A DNA stretch of 64,000 nucleotides, from assembly GCF_001411555.2 (NCBI RefSeq), contig NC_049914.1, positions 14,214,798 to 14,278,797 of the forward strand, in the 5' to 3' direction. The position numbers were made by a program, and so were the translations under genes. Every line of letters starts with the position of its first letter. The stretch's first letter is position 1. This stretch comes from Juglans regia (lineage: Eukaryota > Streptophyta > Magnoliopsida > Fagales > Juglandaceae). Shown here piece after piece: positions 1 through 12,768 of this stretch. The notes under the pieces were generated by a model. That model was given only the letters and a program-made list of their open reading frames with translations, made no database searches and had not been told where the DNA came from.

Positions 1-298
1 AAAACGTCACAAATAAATATCATTTATTAAAAAAATACCAACACTCCACAATCCATGATTCACATTGCACGGTGTATTTTTTTTTTCTTTCCAACAAATG
101 TTTAAGGTACTATATAATTTTTCCATGATTGAAGTTGGATAAAATAAACCGATGAAAAAAAAGTTAGATAAAAATAGTTTACAAAAAAGTTTAATTTCCT
201 TTTTTTTTGGGGACAATTATTTTCCCCAATTTTCTCACGAACAAGATGTTTCACGAAGTAGAAAAATAAATCATGTATGACATTTTGTCATTTTTTAA
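1..298. other. AT-rich non-coding flank
   Basis: No open reading frame, repeat or terminus is recognisable here. The stretch is AT-rich with poly-A and poly-T runs and ends exactly where the TG of the neighbouring LTR begins. Confidence 0.6.
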
Positions 299-682
299 TG
301 TTAAAAATATTAGATCAGAATACACCGCAAAAACGATATTACCACGTCGAAAAATATCTTGAATCCAGTGCAGTTGTTTCATGGATTCTTTGGCATCGCT
401 GTTCATCCGATCTCTTCACGTATCGATGGTAGAGTGTGCTACGTGGTAATACCAGAGCAAAAATCACAAATTCCAGAGCCTAAATGCTGGGACTAGAGAG
501 AATCATGCTTAAGAGAGAGATTTTTTATTTGTGTTACACACATCACATCCAAAGGGGGGAGGGCTATTTAAATACCCCCTCTAAGTGTATTTCCCATGGC
601 CAGCCATCAAAACTCATGGAGTGACTTGATCGCTACTTTATAACCCCCAAAAGAAGGGGAAGTGGTGCCCCATTTTATTACA
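299..682 (-). repeat. 3' LTR of LARD-like element
   Basis: The plus-strand reading runs TGTTAAAAATATT to ATTTTATTACA, so the LTR has TG/CA ends. It aligns with 7092-7371 along most of its length, including the shared stretch around GGGACTAGAGAGAATCATGC. On the minus strand a TATA-like TATTTAAATAG (about 565-578) follows a GC-rich U3 start. This copy holds about 100 bp (roughly 515-635) that the other LTR lacks. Confidence 0.75.
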
Positions 683-693
683 TCTCCCCCACT
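683..693 (-). other. polypurine tract
   Basis: The plus strand reads TCTCCCCCAC; on the minus strand this is GTGGGGGAGA directly upstream of the LTR start TGTAATAAAATGG. This is the standard position for second-strand priming. Confidence 0.65.
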
Positions 694-3600
694 CGCACAT
701 AGTGGGCAAAACTCCAGGTCCGCATTTCTCAATATATTTTCAATCTTGTCTATACTGACAAATTGACTGTGTAACCATCGATCATAGTTGTAAAAGAAAA
801 ATGAGAGTACTATATTAAATCTCTCTAATAGAAGACCAGTATAGCAATATCCCTAAAAGTGTCTCATTATGTCTTGACTCATTTAGTCACATCAAACTAA
901 GCATCTCTAATCCCTCTCGAGTCTGTATGATTTAGAGCAATGCTTAATCTCCATAAAACATGATATACTCACAGCTACGTTGCAACTCTCAAAAAGCAAC
1001 ATAACTTGCTGGCAGTGAATATACACCATTATCAATGTGTTACCAAATAGTCTTCCCTTCACCCTCATGTCATTCAGTTTCAGTCCAGTCGCTTTCTCAA
1101 CAATGCCTCTTTAGACCGCATTATTCAAGGCCATAGATAACATGACAAAATAGTAGACACTAAAACATCAATCTCGTGATATCGTCAAATGTCTCCTAAG
1201 GGCATAAATAAATTAAGGTCATCAATTATGACTATCAGGACTCACACGGTGAGGAAGTAGAGATCCATTCACTCACATCTACTGTTGGTCGTAAAAGCAC
1301 ATGTATGGTGGAATTCTCTTTCCAAAAATAAAGAGCATATATCCAATCTCAATATACCGTATAGATCTTAGTCTAGTCGTTATCTCAGCGCCTAAGCTGA
1401 GTCCCTCCATTTGCTCACTATCCACTATCTGAAGCATCAAAGAGGATCCCTTGTGTGAGTGAGGCGAATTTATGGTTAATGTGTGTGCTTACATAAAAAA
1501 TACTTCTAGTCACACCACATGATCATAGAACACATCAGTGTTATGTGCACGACGAGCAATGACGAAGAGAAATCACATAGTCAACTAAAAAATAATCAAA
1601 CCACAACTCTAAAGTGGTGTTTAATGATCATTTCTCTTTATGCGCAATCTCATGTGTAGTAACTTTCCAAAACATGCTCTTACCAAGAGATTCTGCTTTT
1701 ATATATATTAAGTCATTTGCACAACCATGAAGTCAGCGATAATTCATTGTGAATCTTATTTAAGATCAAAGTCACAATATAAACCTTAGATTATAATCAG
1801 CAAGTCCAACTATGACTTTTAAGAATCTACATGGTGATCACAAATGTCATTCAACAAATTCAATTTGCGATTTCAAAGTTTCATTTGAATCTCTTATTCT
1901 TAAGAAAAACATGTGAGATAACCATCATTTATTTTTCATTAAGGGTAAAGTGATTAGGGTCTTTGCCCTAAAGATAATCACAATAGTCTAGTCATTACTT
2001 TTAACGACAATTGCATCACAAACTCACTTAATCAAGTAAGACATATTTACCCTCTAACAAAATCTCGACCTTTGACTCCCATGAGCAAACCATAATGGAC
2101 ACACCAAATAGTACAAACAAAATTATATTTTTTGGTACTTTGCATCTCATTAGTTATCTATGGATTTTGAACAAGAGCTCCTAGAAATTGTTTTTCTTAT
2201 ATATAGTCTCACAAGACGTGAAGTCTTACCTGCTTTTCACAAACTCATGTCTATCTCCTTGTAGTATGGAAAACTTCTTATTAGGCGACAATTTTCTAAT
2301 ATTATCAATAGCATTCAAATAATCCTCATTTTATTCAATAGGTCGTTAAAACAAATGACTAGGTATCTTTGAATAGATGGTTCGGTTAAGTAGTATGTAA
2401 ACTGCACCAGCAACATTCATTCGCTTTTTGTACCAAAATAGTACTAGCAAGAATCATGCGCTCAAAGTACTTCATGCCTAAACATTACAAAAACTAACCA
2501 TATAATTTTCCTATGAGAATCAACTATTTAACTCCTTGAAGAAAAGTTTCAATAAATGTGCAATCAATGACTATCTAAAGACAACTCAATTAGTGCCAAG
2601 AGATTGATCTATACCTATATCAATTTCACTTTTCCTGTGTCAATCAGATTAACAACCCAGGTTGGATCATATAAGTGAAGTGAATCTAAAATTTTATGTT
2701 GGGATTCCTACTATGTGAATTCAATACCTTTAGTGGAGCCATATTACAAATATTCTCTTCTAGTCTCGAAACGACGAGAGAATACTAATATATAGCTATC
2801 ACGTTATCTATGAGGATCTCTATATTTTATGAATTTTTGGGAGACACTATTACTAACGGTACATCATCACTCAAATGTATAGTCACACTAGTTGTTGAAT
2901 TACTCCCACTATTTTCAACGATCTTTTATACAAATTTTTGAAAATATTAATACTAAGGTATTGTGGAATTAAACGTAATAAAATTTTCTTACCAAAAAAC
3001 AAGTGTTACAAAAATCCACAATACCCCACCCTCGAAGAAATACGAGTAATTTTCTTAACTCAACAAAAAATGATCAAATTTAGATCCTCTAGATTGCCAT
3101 CTTAATTGAATTCATGTATACACAAAATAATCACTCAGCCTTACTTAAAGGCAAATAAACTTGATCTAAGGACGACAAGTAATAATTAAGGCCGCAACCC
3201 CATGTTACATCAATCCAAGTGTGATGTAACAACTACTTTGCTCCATAATTCACTCATAACTAAGTTCTCAACAAGTCATAAAACTGTGAGATAATTTCCC
3301 TCATCATATAACTCAAACAATTGTAATTCAGAAAATATTTATTTAAAAAAATCTATTTTTATTCTAATTAAAAAAAATTAGAATTGCTTTTATATGATGA
3401 GACAATATTTCTAATTTCATGTCCATGGTGTGCATGTATAGGAACTTTAACATATAAAATGTTCATATTACCTTTTGTCATTGACTCTACTAAATAGAAA
3501 GAGAGATCTCATTAGTTAGAAAAACTTCAATTTCTCAAGTTTCACACTCATCATCTTATACCTCCATTTTACTATACTATCTCTCCAACCGAGAAATAAT

Positions 3601-4550
3601 ATCACTGAATCAATGAGTGACCATCCAACTCCTAAACCTCTAGGAATTCCCACTAACACCACTATTTTCAATGAGTCTTAAATCAAGTTATTTCTAGACT
3701 TCTCTAATATCGTATTAAAAGCGCTAATAAAAACATCGCTTTGTGCGACAAATTTAATATGTGACGTTTTAGCCACTAACTAGCGATATATCTCAATAAC
3801 CTGCTTACTCAATATTTTTCATATTCTCCAATCCACTATAGGAGAGAAAAGAAAAAATTTTGTGAGAAATTATCTTAGCCTAAAACCTATCTTGCATTAG
3901 TGCAACTACGACCAAGATTTTCGGGTTTAATTAAGTCGTACCTAATTATTCGGACTTTTGCCATAATTACTATGCAAATCTCCATGGTGCTTGGTATTAC
4001 ATTACTCTCAAAGGTGCTCCTAAATTCATATATCTGCAAGAACCTATTTGTTTTCGCTAGAGAGAAATAAAACTTCACAAAGATTATCAGTGCTAATATC
4101 ACAGAGATGCATTGATAAAACCTTTAAAATGAATGTGCCAATCAAGAATGTCCTCAATACTTTTACACACTCAGATTTTAATGTCTTTACTTGCTAGGCA
4201 TACTAGCAAGTTTTAGAAAATATATGCTTATTTGTGAGTTAATTTAAGTTGCTTCAAAATTATAATGTTCAAACTCAAATATAGAAGTAATTAATTTTTG
4301 CATTACAAAATAACGCACAACTTCTGTTATTTTCCACAAGATTATCAAATGTAAAATAGTGGTTTAGCTCTATTTGATAGTTGATCCCTTCAACTTTTGT
4401 GAAAATTATAATGCATGCGTCTCACGCACTTCCACTTATATTATAGACCTTTCAGAGGTTTATACTATAATGATGGTCCTAGACTATCTGATACTCATAA
4501 TAATATTTATTCATTTCCAATTATTGCTCATGGTGGGAGATTAATGCAAC

Positions 4551-5489
4551 AATTAAGTCGCATACTCAATCTCTAGCCTTTCTTTCTGTTATCGCAAAGT
4601 TTGTAACCTATGCTCATTTAATTGCACACACATTTAAGAAATTTGTCGCGTCAATCTAAGTTAGAACAAAATAATTAATACATATTGCAAGATCAAAAAT
4701 TCGCTAAACTTTCTAATCATCTATTGCACCACAATGCCTAATTATTAATTTTTACGTTAATGTTAGTGCAAATTTTTATCGTATATAAGATTAATTCCAA
4801 ATCATTCTCAACTATACTCTCACTAAGATAAGCAATCTACCGAGTTAATCACATGCAAATACAATTTCTTCTCAAATCGAAGAAATTCATTTGAGCTAAT
4901 CATAAGCATGGACTATTTATACCCAGGTTATTTAATCCTCAATTCTATCACATTCTAACAATTTGAAGACTAATTCATAAAATTAGCCTAATAATACAAG
5001 TGACAAAATAAGCACACAATTAAGTCGCATACTCAATCTCTAGCCTTTCTTTCTGTTATCGCAAAGTTTGTAACCTATGCTCATTTAATTGCACACACAT
5101 TTAAGAAATTTGTCGCGTCAATCTAAGTTAGAACAAAATAATTAATACATATTGCAAGATCAAAAATTCGCTAAACTTTCTAATCATCTATTGCACCACA
5201 ATGCCTAATTATTAATTTTTACGTTAATGTTAGTGCAAATTTTTATCGTATATAAGATTAATTCCAAATCATTCTCAACTATACTCTCACTAAGATAAGC
5301 AATCTACCGAGTTAATCACATGCAAATACAATTTCTTCTCAAATCGAAGAAATTCATTTGAGCTAATCATAAGCATGGACTATTTATACCCAGGTTATTT
5401 AATCCTCAATTCTATCACATTCTAACAATTTGAAGACTAATTCATAAAATTAGCCTAATAATACAAGTGACAAAATAAGCACACAATTA
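4551..5489. repeat. perfect tandem duplication, 2 x 467 bp
   Basis: The block starting AATTAAGTCGCATACTC at 4551 recurs at 5018. The two copies read the same base for base as far as I could compare them, ending in AAGCACACAATTA. The flanks differ: the first copy is entered from ATGCAAC and the second is left into CATGTAATC. The unit lies in the AT-rich non-coding interior of the LARD-like element. Identity in otherwise decayed DNA means either a very recent duplication or an assembly error. Confidence 0.9.
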
Positions 5490-5889
5490 CATGTAATCAC
5501 AGTACATGTACATAAAAAAAATCATTACGTTTCATCCAAATAATTATTATTAACATAAAATAATAATCTAGGCAATCTATAATATAAAATAAAATACCTA
5601 ACAAATGTGACAAAATGATCTTATAATATCATGGCATATATATATTCAATAACCATAATCACATGCATGAAAGAATATTCCAGAATAATTTTCATGTGCC
5701 ACAATTACATGATGGCTTAATAAATAAAATCAGCAAACACAATAACTATAAGCTCTAGTCCAATAGTTGAGCTTATAACCCTTGTGTGTGAGCTTATAGC
5801 CCATGAGTTTTTATTTTTTTTTTGCTTAAACAGACTTAGGATTTGCTTTAAAGATATGTGTTGGGCTTAAAACTTGATTTTAAAAAAAT

Positions 5890-6800
5890 AGATAGACCTA
5901 ACATGATTTGATTCCTAGCCCTTTTTTTAGCCCACAACCCGAATTTAGACATAAAAGAAAACTATTCTTCTTCCTCAAACACGTTAGGGCAATTATTCAA
6001 ACACAGAGAAAATTTTTTCCATTTGCTGCCACCCTTTTGATCCTCACCGATTCGGTTACTAGTTTAGTGGCTCTGCACACATCTGGGCTTCCCTCAATGC
6101 TTGATTGGCTTGGTGTTCGTAGCACATGGTGCACTATTGCACCTATGCTGCTTGTCCGCGCAACATCATGGAAAACACAACATCCATCCTGCATTGCTTG
6201 TTGCACAGCACCACACAACACAAAAAAATGGAGTTGTCGTGCTCCTCTGTGTGCAATAGGGCAAGTAGCATTACCATGGTTCGTGCTGCTCTGCCCGTAG
6301 CTTTGCATGTAGCAAAGTGTGCCACTCTCCATGGTGCGTGCATCTGTGCATAGAAACTTCCGCCACACCGCATCTTTAGGCACGCTCCACACTGTAGCAA
6401 TGAGGTGCCCTTTATTGCTTCTCGATGTATCTCGCTGCACCGTACCATGTCACGATGTGGGAAAACGTGACCGATTCTAGCTGCGACCTCGGTTGACATA
6501 GCCTCGGGGCGAGCACATCACCACTGGAGTGTGTTGTGCAACTGGTGGACACTGTGCCTTGGCAACGCAACACCCAGTGGATGTGCAACACCCTCTTCAG
6601 CGTAGCGCCATGAGTGGCGCAACATCGCTGCAACCAGATGGTGCTTGTCATTCTACCTAGATCACGCGGCTCTTGCTAATGCCTAGCACCACATACGTTG
6701 CTTCTCATTGCGCAGCAGCCAGTGCGGCTGGTTCTCATAGTGACATGGGCAGTGAGATCTAACATTGTCCATCTAGTCAGCTGGGCATGGGTGTGCGTTG
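5890..6800. other. compositionally distinct segment inside LARD interior
   Basis: This part is clearly richer in G and C than the rest of the element and is full of short variants of GCACCATGTGC and GCAACA. It lies just downstream of the primer site in minus-strand terms, where a gag gene or leader would be. Overlapping frames of 118-147 codons exist on both strands, but none resembles a gag protein. I treat them as chance frames in a leader or captured segment. Confidence 0.45.
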
Positions 6801-7080
6801 CACCATGAACCAACCTTCAAGTGAACGGGTCCGCGCTACTTTGCGTGGCCGCAACCACTGCTTACGACCACAGTCGTTGCCTATGCAGTGGTCCTTTGGT
6901 TGCACTAACAATGCTTGGTATCCATCAAATGACGAATATTACACAAATAACCTCTCACATGGTATGGTCAAAATCACTTCATGCACTCAAGAAAAATGTT
7001 CTTGTCACATAAAAATTATTTCAGTAAAGAAAATCACAATAAGCACATCAAACACAAATTGGGAACAATCGATCAACGAT

Positions 7081-7090
7081 TCTGATACCA
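7081..7090 (-). other. primer binding site (initiator tRNA-Met type)
   Basis: The minus strand reads TGGTATCAGA one base after the LTR end TCTAACA. This is the standard plant copia-type primer site, complementary to the 3' end of initiator tRNA-Met. It proves the minus-strand orientation. Confidence 0.8.
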
Positions 7091-7091
7091 A

Positions 7092-7371
7092 TGTTAGAAA
7101 TATTATATCAGAATACACAACGAAAGCAATATTACCTCGTCAAAAATATCTTGGATCCAATGTGGTTGTTCCACTGATTCTCTAATGTTGTTGTTCATCC
7201 GAAATCTTCACATATTGATAGTGGAGTGTGATATATGATAATATCATAGCAACACTCACAAACTTCATAGCCTAGATGTTGGGACTAGAGAGAATCATGC
7301 TCATGAAATGACCTTATAACCCCCAAGAGAAGGGAAATAGGTGCCCACTATGGGTGCCCCATTTTATTCCT
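7092..7371 (-). repeat. 5' LTR of LARD-like element, internally deleted
   Basis: The plus strand starts TGTTAGAAATATTATATC and matches 299 onward, ending near CCCCATTTTATTCC. About 100 bp including the TATA-box region present in the partner LTR is missing between CATGCTCATG and AAATGACC. This copy of the promoter is therefore probably dead. Confidence 0.75.
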
Positions 7372-8130
7372 TAAATGTTTTTCTTGTCTTAAGTTAGAAA
7401 CATGTCTTGAATAAAAAAAAAAACAAAAATGAGAAACATGAGTTTAGTCTAAAAAATTTAAAATAATGGATTAATTATAATCAGCCTCTTAATTTTAACC
7501 CATTTGCCGACCACTCCCCCGATTTCAAGTTTTATAATTTATTCCTCAAGTATGTAAAATTTTACAATTAAACTATACATTCTGTCCAATCGAATAAAGT
7601 CGAGGTCGCCATGTGGTAACTAATTGGAGCTGGACACATGGCATTTAAATTCTTTTACAGCATTCTTATTAAAACTAAATAAAAATATCTAAAAAATTAG
7701 AATAAAAATCCAAAACCTATTTAAAATAGAAAATATTTTAAGAATTTAGTAAATATTTGAAAAGATGTAAGTACTTTGATTTCAAAGTATTTAAAAAAAA
7801 TTCAGAAATTATTAAGAAAATTAATTAACTAAACCAAAAGAATTAGAAAAAGATTTTCTTGTATACAATTAGGATCGATGTAGACGAGGAACCTCCCAGC
7901 CTAGGTCGCCACGCTGACTTTGTGTGTGCATATATATATTTTCAAATGTACTTTTTTTTAATAATTTTTAAAAAAATTCATAATATTATTAAAAAATGAT
8001 TTCTTAATTATTAAGTTAAAAAAAAAAAAATCAGAGTGAGACCGGAGACTAGCATTTTCCATACGTGGGATATTCATCGCATGCAGAAGTTATGCCTCCC
8101 CCAGACTGCAGATGGATACTCGTTTGCAAG
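7372..8130. other. non-coding interval between LARD and hAT elements
   Basis: AT-rich with homopolymers, and no supported gene. Around 7500-7660 and 7870-7910 are short GC-richer patches, but no terminal repeats could be paired with confidence. Confidence 0.5.
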
Positions 8131-8138
8131 CTTCTTAG

Positions 8139-8295
8139 TAGGGCTGTCCAACATTTCAAAATTTTCAACTCTGACTGACATCCGCTCCGCTACGATTTTG
8201 ACTCCGACTCCGTCGGAGTCGTTGGAATTCGGAGTAGTTCAGAATAGATAATCGGAGTTGGAGTCGGAATTGGAGCTCCGACTCTGACTCCGATT
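8139..8295 (+). repeat. left terminal and subterminal repeats of hAT element
   Basis: After TAGGGCTGTCC come repeated GACTCCGACTCCGTCGGAGTC-like words in both orientations up to GCTCCGACTCTGACTCC. The same GGAGTC motif recurs at 13430-13580. Such arrays are the usual transposase-binding regions of hAT elements; binding itself is inferred. Confidence 0.8.
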
Positions 8296-8317
8296 TTTTT
8301 TTAAAACAAAAACCTAG

Positions 8318-8401
8318 CTGTAAAACGACGTCGTTTTACAGTTGGGTTTTAAAAAAAAAATTAAACGACACCGTTCCACTTGATGTGGAACGGCGTCGTT
8401 T
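8318..8401. promoter_or_regulatory. palindromic CG-rich sites upstream of hAT leader
   Basis: A perfect 24-bp palindrome centred on AAACGACGTCGTTT occupies 8318-8341. It is followed by a hairpin with 17-bp arms (8363-8379 and 8385-8401; AAACGACACCGTTCCAC against GTGGAACGGCGTCGTTT, one mismatch). They lie between the subterminal repeats and the probable transcribed leader, so they may be protein-binding sites or promoter elements. Function is not shown. Confidence 0.6.
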
Positions 8402-8609
8402 CATTACACTGGGGGGTCCAAAACGCAGGAGCCGCCTTCCCGAATCCCTTCTTCCTTCTTCGGTCTGCCTTCTCCCTTTTCTCTCGCGTCTCACGGACTT
8501 TGAATCAGTGATTCAGTGAAGCATCTCGAGTCTCACGTCTCACGTCTCGGGTCTCTGTTGCCGGCGTACCGCCGTTCCTCATTGCTCCTATGTTTAGCTT
8601 CTGCCTATG

Positions 8610-10207
8610 GTGAGAGTAAGGGGTTCCGAGCCCTAAATTTAATTCAAGCAATTTAATTTTCTACAGCACGTCTCTTATGAATTGGTATTTTGTTGTGATT
8701 CTTGTGAATTTGTTTTGTAAATTTGTAATAAGGAAATGTGTTTGATGAATTATATGTTGTGTTTGTAAGTTGTGTTGTATGCATGCAATGTGTTTGATAA
8801 AATGTGCAAGAGAATCAAGAGATGTAAATGGGCTATTTCAATCAAGAAATGAGCTCTCTGTTGTTAACATAAAATATATACGGAGCTTTTCATTGGGTGT
8901 ATGCAGATCAAATATCATGAAATTAAAATAGATATTACAATATTTATTACCGTATGCTTTGTCTCTCATATGATATTAAATGTTAAATAAGTTTTAATTA
9001 CCCTGTTATTTAATTATTATTTGCATGGAATGGATCATGAGGTTGAGATGCTTTTGGTCTGCAATATGGAACATTAAAATCCATGTATATATTTCTCTAC
9101 ATCGTTGAACTGTTCATTTGATCAAATTTTAACTCTGTTCTTACTTGTATGGAATATTCAAAACCAAAATTATTCAGCTGGAGTTTATAGTTTCTAATAT
9201 TCACTGGACATTATCATAATGCAGCTCTCAAAGATAAAACATTTTTTGATATAATGAATGACCAAAAGCACAAGATATAACCTTAACAACACAGATTTGA
9301 GACATTTGCTTTCTCATTAGGCAAATGCAGCAAACAACTAATGCTTGACGATCATTTTGCAACCATTATATAATTTTTGCGACAATTATACATATCTTTA
9401 ACCCGTTTAATCTTTTTCATATTAATGAAAATACATGCAGTAATAAGGACCTCAAGACAATCCAAAACGATGTCAGCATCTAATGGTTAAGAGTCATTTT
9501 ATTAGAAGTTACTTATGGTTAAGAAACAAGTGAAGAATAACCATTAGTTCCACGTTTAGCTCAAGACACAACCCAAGCAAGCATAGATGTTGAACAAAAA
9601 AAAAAAAATCCTAATTGAAACCAGAGAACATATCAGTCCATGATTTTCTTCTGGGTCAGATTGCCTCTTTTTCCTTTATTGGTAAGTTATGCACCCAATA
9701 AGTCATGAACTCAAGACCTCACGGCCTCCACTTTACTTTTATGGGAGAAAATGTAATTTGACTTTATTGGCATTTTTGGTTGGATTGAGGGGAAATATCA
9801 ATGTCACCTCAAAAAATAAATATATAAAGACATAAGACCTGACCACTAAATAATCATATGCATGCAATAAAGAAGCCAAACAAGGCATAACTCTGCACTT
9901 CTTCTATACAAGGGTGCACTCTTTTCTTTCAATGAAAAATTATCAATTATTGATAATAAAACACACCTTCCTTTTCATCTCTTTAAGCATGTCTTCAAGA
10001 CCAGCCCGCTGTGCACCAAGAGTTTCCAATTGCCTCTATGTCATTAAGCATGCAAAGTTAAAAATAGTTTTTTTTTTTATAATGCCAAAAAGGTTTGAAA
10101 TGGAATTCATCATATGGACAAACAAGTGGGGAGAAAAAGAAGAAAACGTGGAATTTAGATAAGGTTCCCGTGAAATAGCTAAAGGAAGTGTGTGTTTATG
10201 TATGTGT

Positions 10208-10261
<54 letters not shown>

Positions 10262-10701
10262 ATTTTAGAGTTGTTCCATATGGCCTCTCAAATTGTATAT
10301 TAGGTCCATTTCCTGTAATAAGTTCATCATGAGTATTACTTTATTGTTCTAAAAGGAATAACTTTATCTTTAGATAACTCAAAGGAAAATAGTAAAACTC
10401 ACTGCTTTAGATAACTCAAGCACTGGTTGTTATCATGCGACATGCATGCAGCTTATTATTGCTAAGGAATATTTTTTCCCATCTGCTTGTTAAATTTTAA
10501 AACACGAGTTACTTCTTCTTACCTTTGAGTCCCTTCCAGTTGTATAAATTTTATCTTTTGCCACATATGCTTAAATTAGTAATGTTTTAGAATACTTTAT
10601 GATACAATAATACATGTCCTATATCTTTGCGTTGATTTAAATTTTTAATATAGTCTAGTTTATTTCTAAACTAATTTTTTGCTTCTAATTTATTTTTTCA
10701 G
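8610..10701 (+). other. probable 5'-leader intron of the hAT transposase
   Basis: A GC-rich, pyrimidine-rich leader (about 8410-8609) ends in CTATG and meets a good donor, GTGAGAGTAAG. A polypyrimidine tract and acceptor, TTTATTTTTTCAG, lie at 10701, 16 bases before the transposase ATG. The intervening 2.1 kb is AT-rich with no coding frame and contains a TA microsatellite. Long leader introns are common in plant hAT elements. The splice sites are inferred from sequence only. Confidence 0.5.
10187..10257. repeat. TG/TA microsatellite
   Basis: GTGTGTGTTTATGTATGTG grades into an uninterrupted (TA)n run from about 10217 to 10257. It lies inside the hAT leader intron. Confidence 0.9.
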
Positions 10702-10717
10702 CTTCATTAATTGTGAT

Positions 10718-12768
10718 ATGAATCCTAGACGTAGTGGAGATGATTGTCCACAAGGGGATGTGGCGGATGCCAATGCTACAACTCTTACACCGGTGGGTAC
10801 TTCCACTCCTAGAGCCACATTTAGGGTAGCTTCATCTAGAGCATCTACATCTTGTGCTAGTAGTCGACTCCCACTCCCAGTTGATATAAAGGATGATGAT
10901 ATATTCAACGAAGAGGGAGGAGATGCCCATTGAGCAAGATCAACCACCACGACATTCTAAAAAGAGGTTGTGGACATGTGAGCATTTCACCAAAATTCCT
11001 GGTGATATTGCGAACACGGTAGCAAGATGCCATTACTGTGGATCACTTTGTGGATGCCATTCGAAGAAGCAAGGTACCAGTGTGTTAATAGCATATCTAA
11101 ATGGTTGCCAAAGATATAAAATGGTGAAGTGATTGCAAGCCACTAATAAGACCAACCTCGGTTACCAAACTTCTACAACCATTGATGGTACACAAACTAA
11201 GAAATTGGTCATCCCTTAATACAGTGAGAAGATGTTGAGGGACATGCTTGCAGAGATGATAATTACTGATGAGATACCCTTTACCACAGTCGAGAAAAGA
11301 GGCTTTCGAAAGTTTCTAAATTTTGTTGAGCCACAATTTCTCATTCCATCACGGTATACGGTGATGCGAGATTATATGAAGAGGCATGCGAAAGATAAGA
11401 CGAAGATGAGGAAGATGTTTATTACCACTGGCCAGAGAGTGTCGTTTACGACTGACACATGGACTTCCATACAGAACGTCTGTTACATGTGTATCTCAGC
11501 ACACTATATTGACAGTGAGTGGATTTTACATAAAAAAAAATTATTGGTTTTAAAGATATTGTGGATCATAAAGGTGCATCCATTGGGGCGAAGATGGACG
11601 ATTGTTTAAAGGATTGAGGAATTCGAAAAGTGTTGTGTATTACAGTTGACAATGCCAGTGCCAATGAAACATCAATTGATTGGTTTAAGCGGAACATGAC
11701 GGTGAGAGATGATGTCATTTGGGCCCACGAGTTTATTCACGTTTGATGTTATGCTCATATCATCAACCTCATAGTTGTTGAGGGGTTAAAAGAGGTTGAT
11801 GATTCCATTACCCGAGTTCGCAGTATTATATGATATGTGAGGGGTTCCCCTCAAAGGCTTGCCAAGTTTAAGGGAATAACAAAAGATCTTAAGATTGAAT
11901 GTTTTAGTATGTTGTGCTTGGACGTTTCGACTCAATGGAACCCAACATTCATGATGTTGGATGTGGCACAAAAGTACCAAAAAATATTCGAGCGGATGGA
12001 GGTCGAGGATGGGGCCTGAGATATGCTTTGTTGGTGCTAGTAGGACAGGGGCTCAGTGCGCTGGACGCACATGATTGGACCAGTGTGAGCTACTTTGTTG
12101 AATTTTTAAGAATTTTTTATGACATAATCATGCGGCTATCTGGATCCAAATATACGACTGCGAACTCATTCTTCAGCGAGCTCTCAGAGCTTCACTTCCA
12201 CTTGGAAAATAGTTGTACTGACTCTGGTGGATTGTTATCTTCTATGGCTACGAGAATGAAGATCAAATATGATAAATACTCAGGACAGTGAAGACTGCAA
12301 AGTTTATTAGAGTGCTAAAAAGTGATATTGATGACCTATATAATCACTATAGTAATAGTTGTCAGCCTTCATCCGCCGCTGGTAGCTCCCTCACATTCGA
12401 GGCCAACGGGGTCGACAGCTTCCTCAGGTGATACTGACCCATCTATAGGGGTTAAAGGCCATCGTATTATCCAGCAGTATTATCAACTCATGTCAGCAAG
12501 GAATATCATGCATTGTACATATGAGGTTGAACGATATTTTATGGAAGCTGTCGAAGCACCTGATGATGTATTTCAGCTATTAACTTGGTGGAAAGTTAAT
12601 TCCACCACGTATCCAGTCCTTTCCCGTGTAGCCCGAGATGTGCTAGTCATTCATGTCACTACGGTTGCCTTAGAGTCGGCATTTACCACTGGAGGTCGCG
12701 TGTTGGATGCATATCGGAGTTCATTATCACCGTCAGCCGTGGAGGCCCTCGTTTGCACACAGAATTAG
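10718..12768 (+). pseudogene. hAT transposase pseudogene (BED finger plus RNase H-like plus dimerisation domain)
   Basis: The start MNPRRSGDD follows the leader-intron acceptor and opens a Ser/Thr-rich N-terminus. A frameshift near 10900 leads to a BED zinc finger (LWTCEHFTKIPGD, then ARCHYCGSLCG and GTSVLIAYL; the usual histidine position reads tyrosine). In-frame stops follow at 11130 and 11218. The RNase H-like region continues with VSFTTDTWTS at about 11450, ITVDNASANE at about 11640 and CYAHIINLIVVEGL at about 11750. These are the signature blocks of plant RICESLEEPER-type transposases. The C-terminus (12520-12768) is the hAT dimerisation domain, with VARDVLVIHVTT and LESAFTTGGRVLD. At least three frameshifts and several stops separate the blocks, so no functional protein is possible. 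Its normal role is cut-and-paste excision and insertion of its own element in the nucleus. Confidence 0.9.

Larger units (their letters stand above)
299..7371 (-). mobile_element. LARD-like non-autonomous LTR retrotransposon with non-coding interior
   Basis: Two related LTRs (299-682 and 7092-7371) bound about 6.4 kb of interior. On the minus strand the upstream LTR ends in CTAACA, followed after one base by TGGTATCAGA, the primer site for initiator tRNA-Met. The other LTR is preceded by a purine tract (GTGGGGGAGA). These signals fix the orientation as minus. The interior shows no gag, protease, integrase or reverse transcriptase in any frame; the longest frames (around 5997-6440) match nothing I know. 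A large LTR element with priming signals but no coding capacity fits the LARD class, which would be moved by a copia-type partner. Possible degenerate target duplication: TTTAA before and TTAAA after. An autonomous element eroded beyond recognition is the alternative. Confidence 0.7.

Noticed and set aside
5908..6651. Cluster of ORFs of 75-147 codons on both strands in the LARD interior
   Set aside because: No match to gag or other known proteins; overlapping frames on both strands in a GC-richer, repeat-like segment suggest chance.
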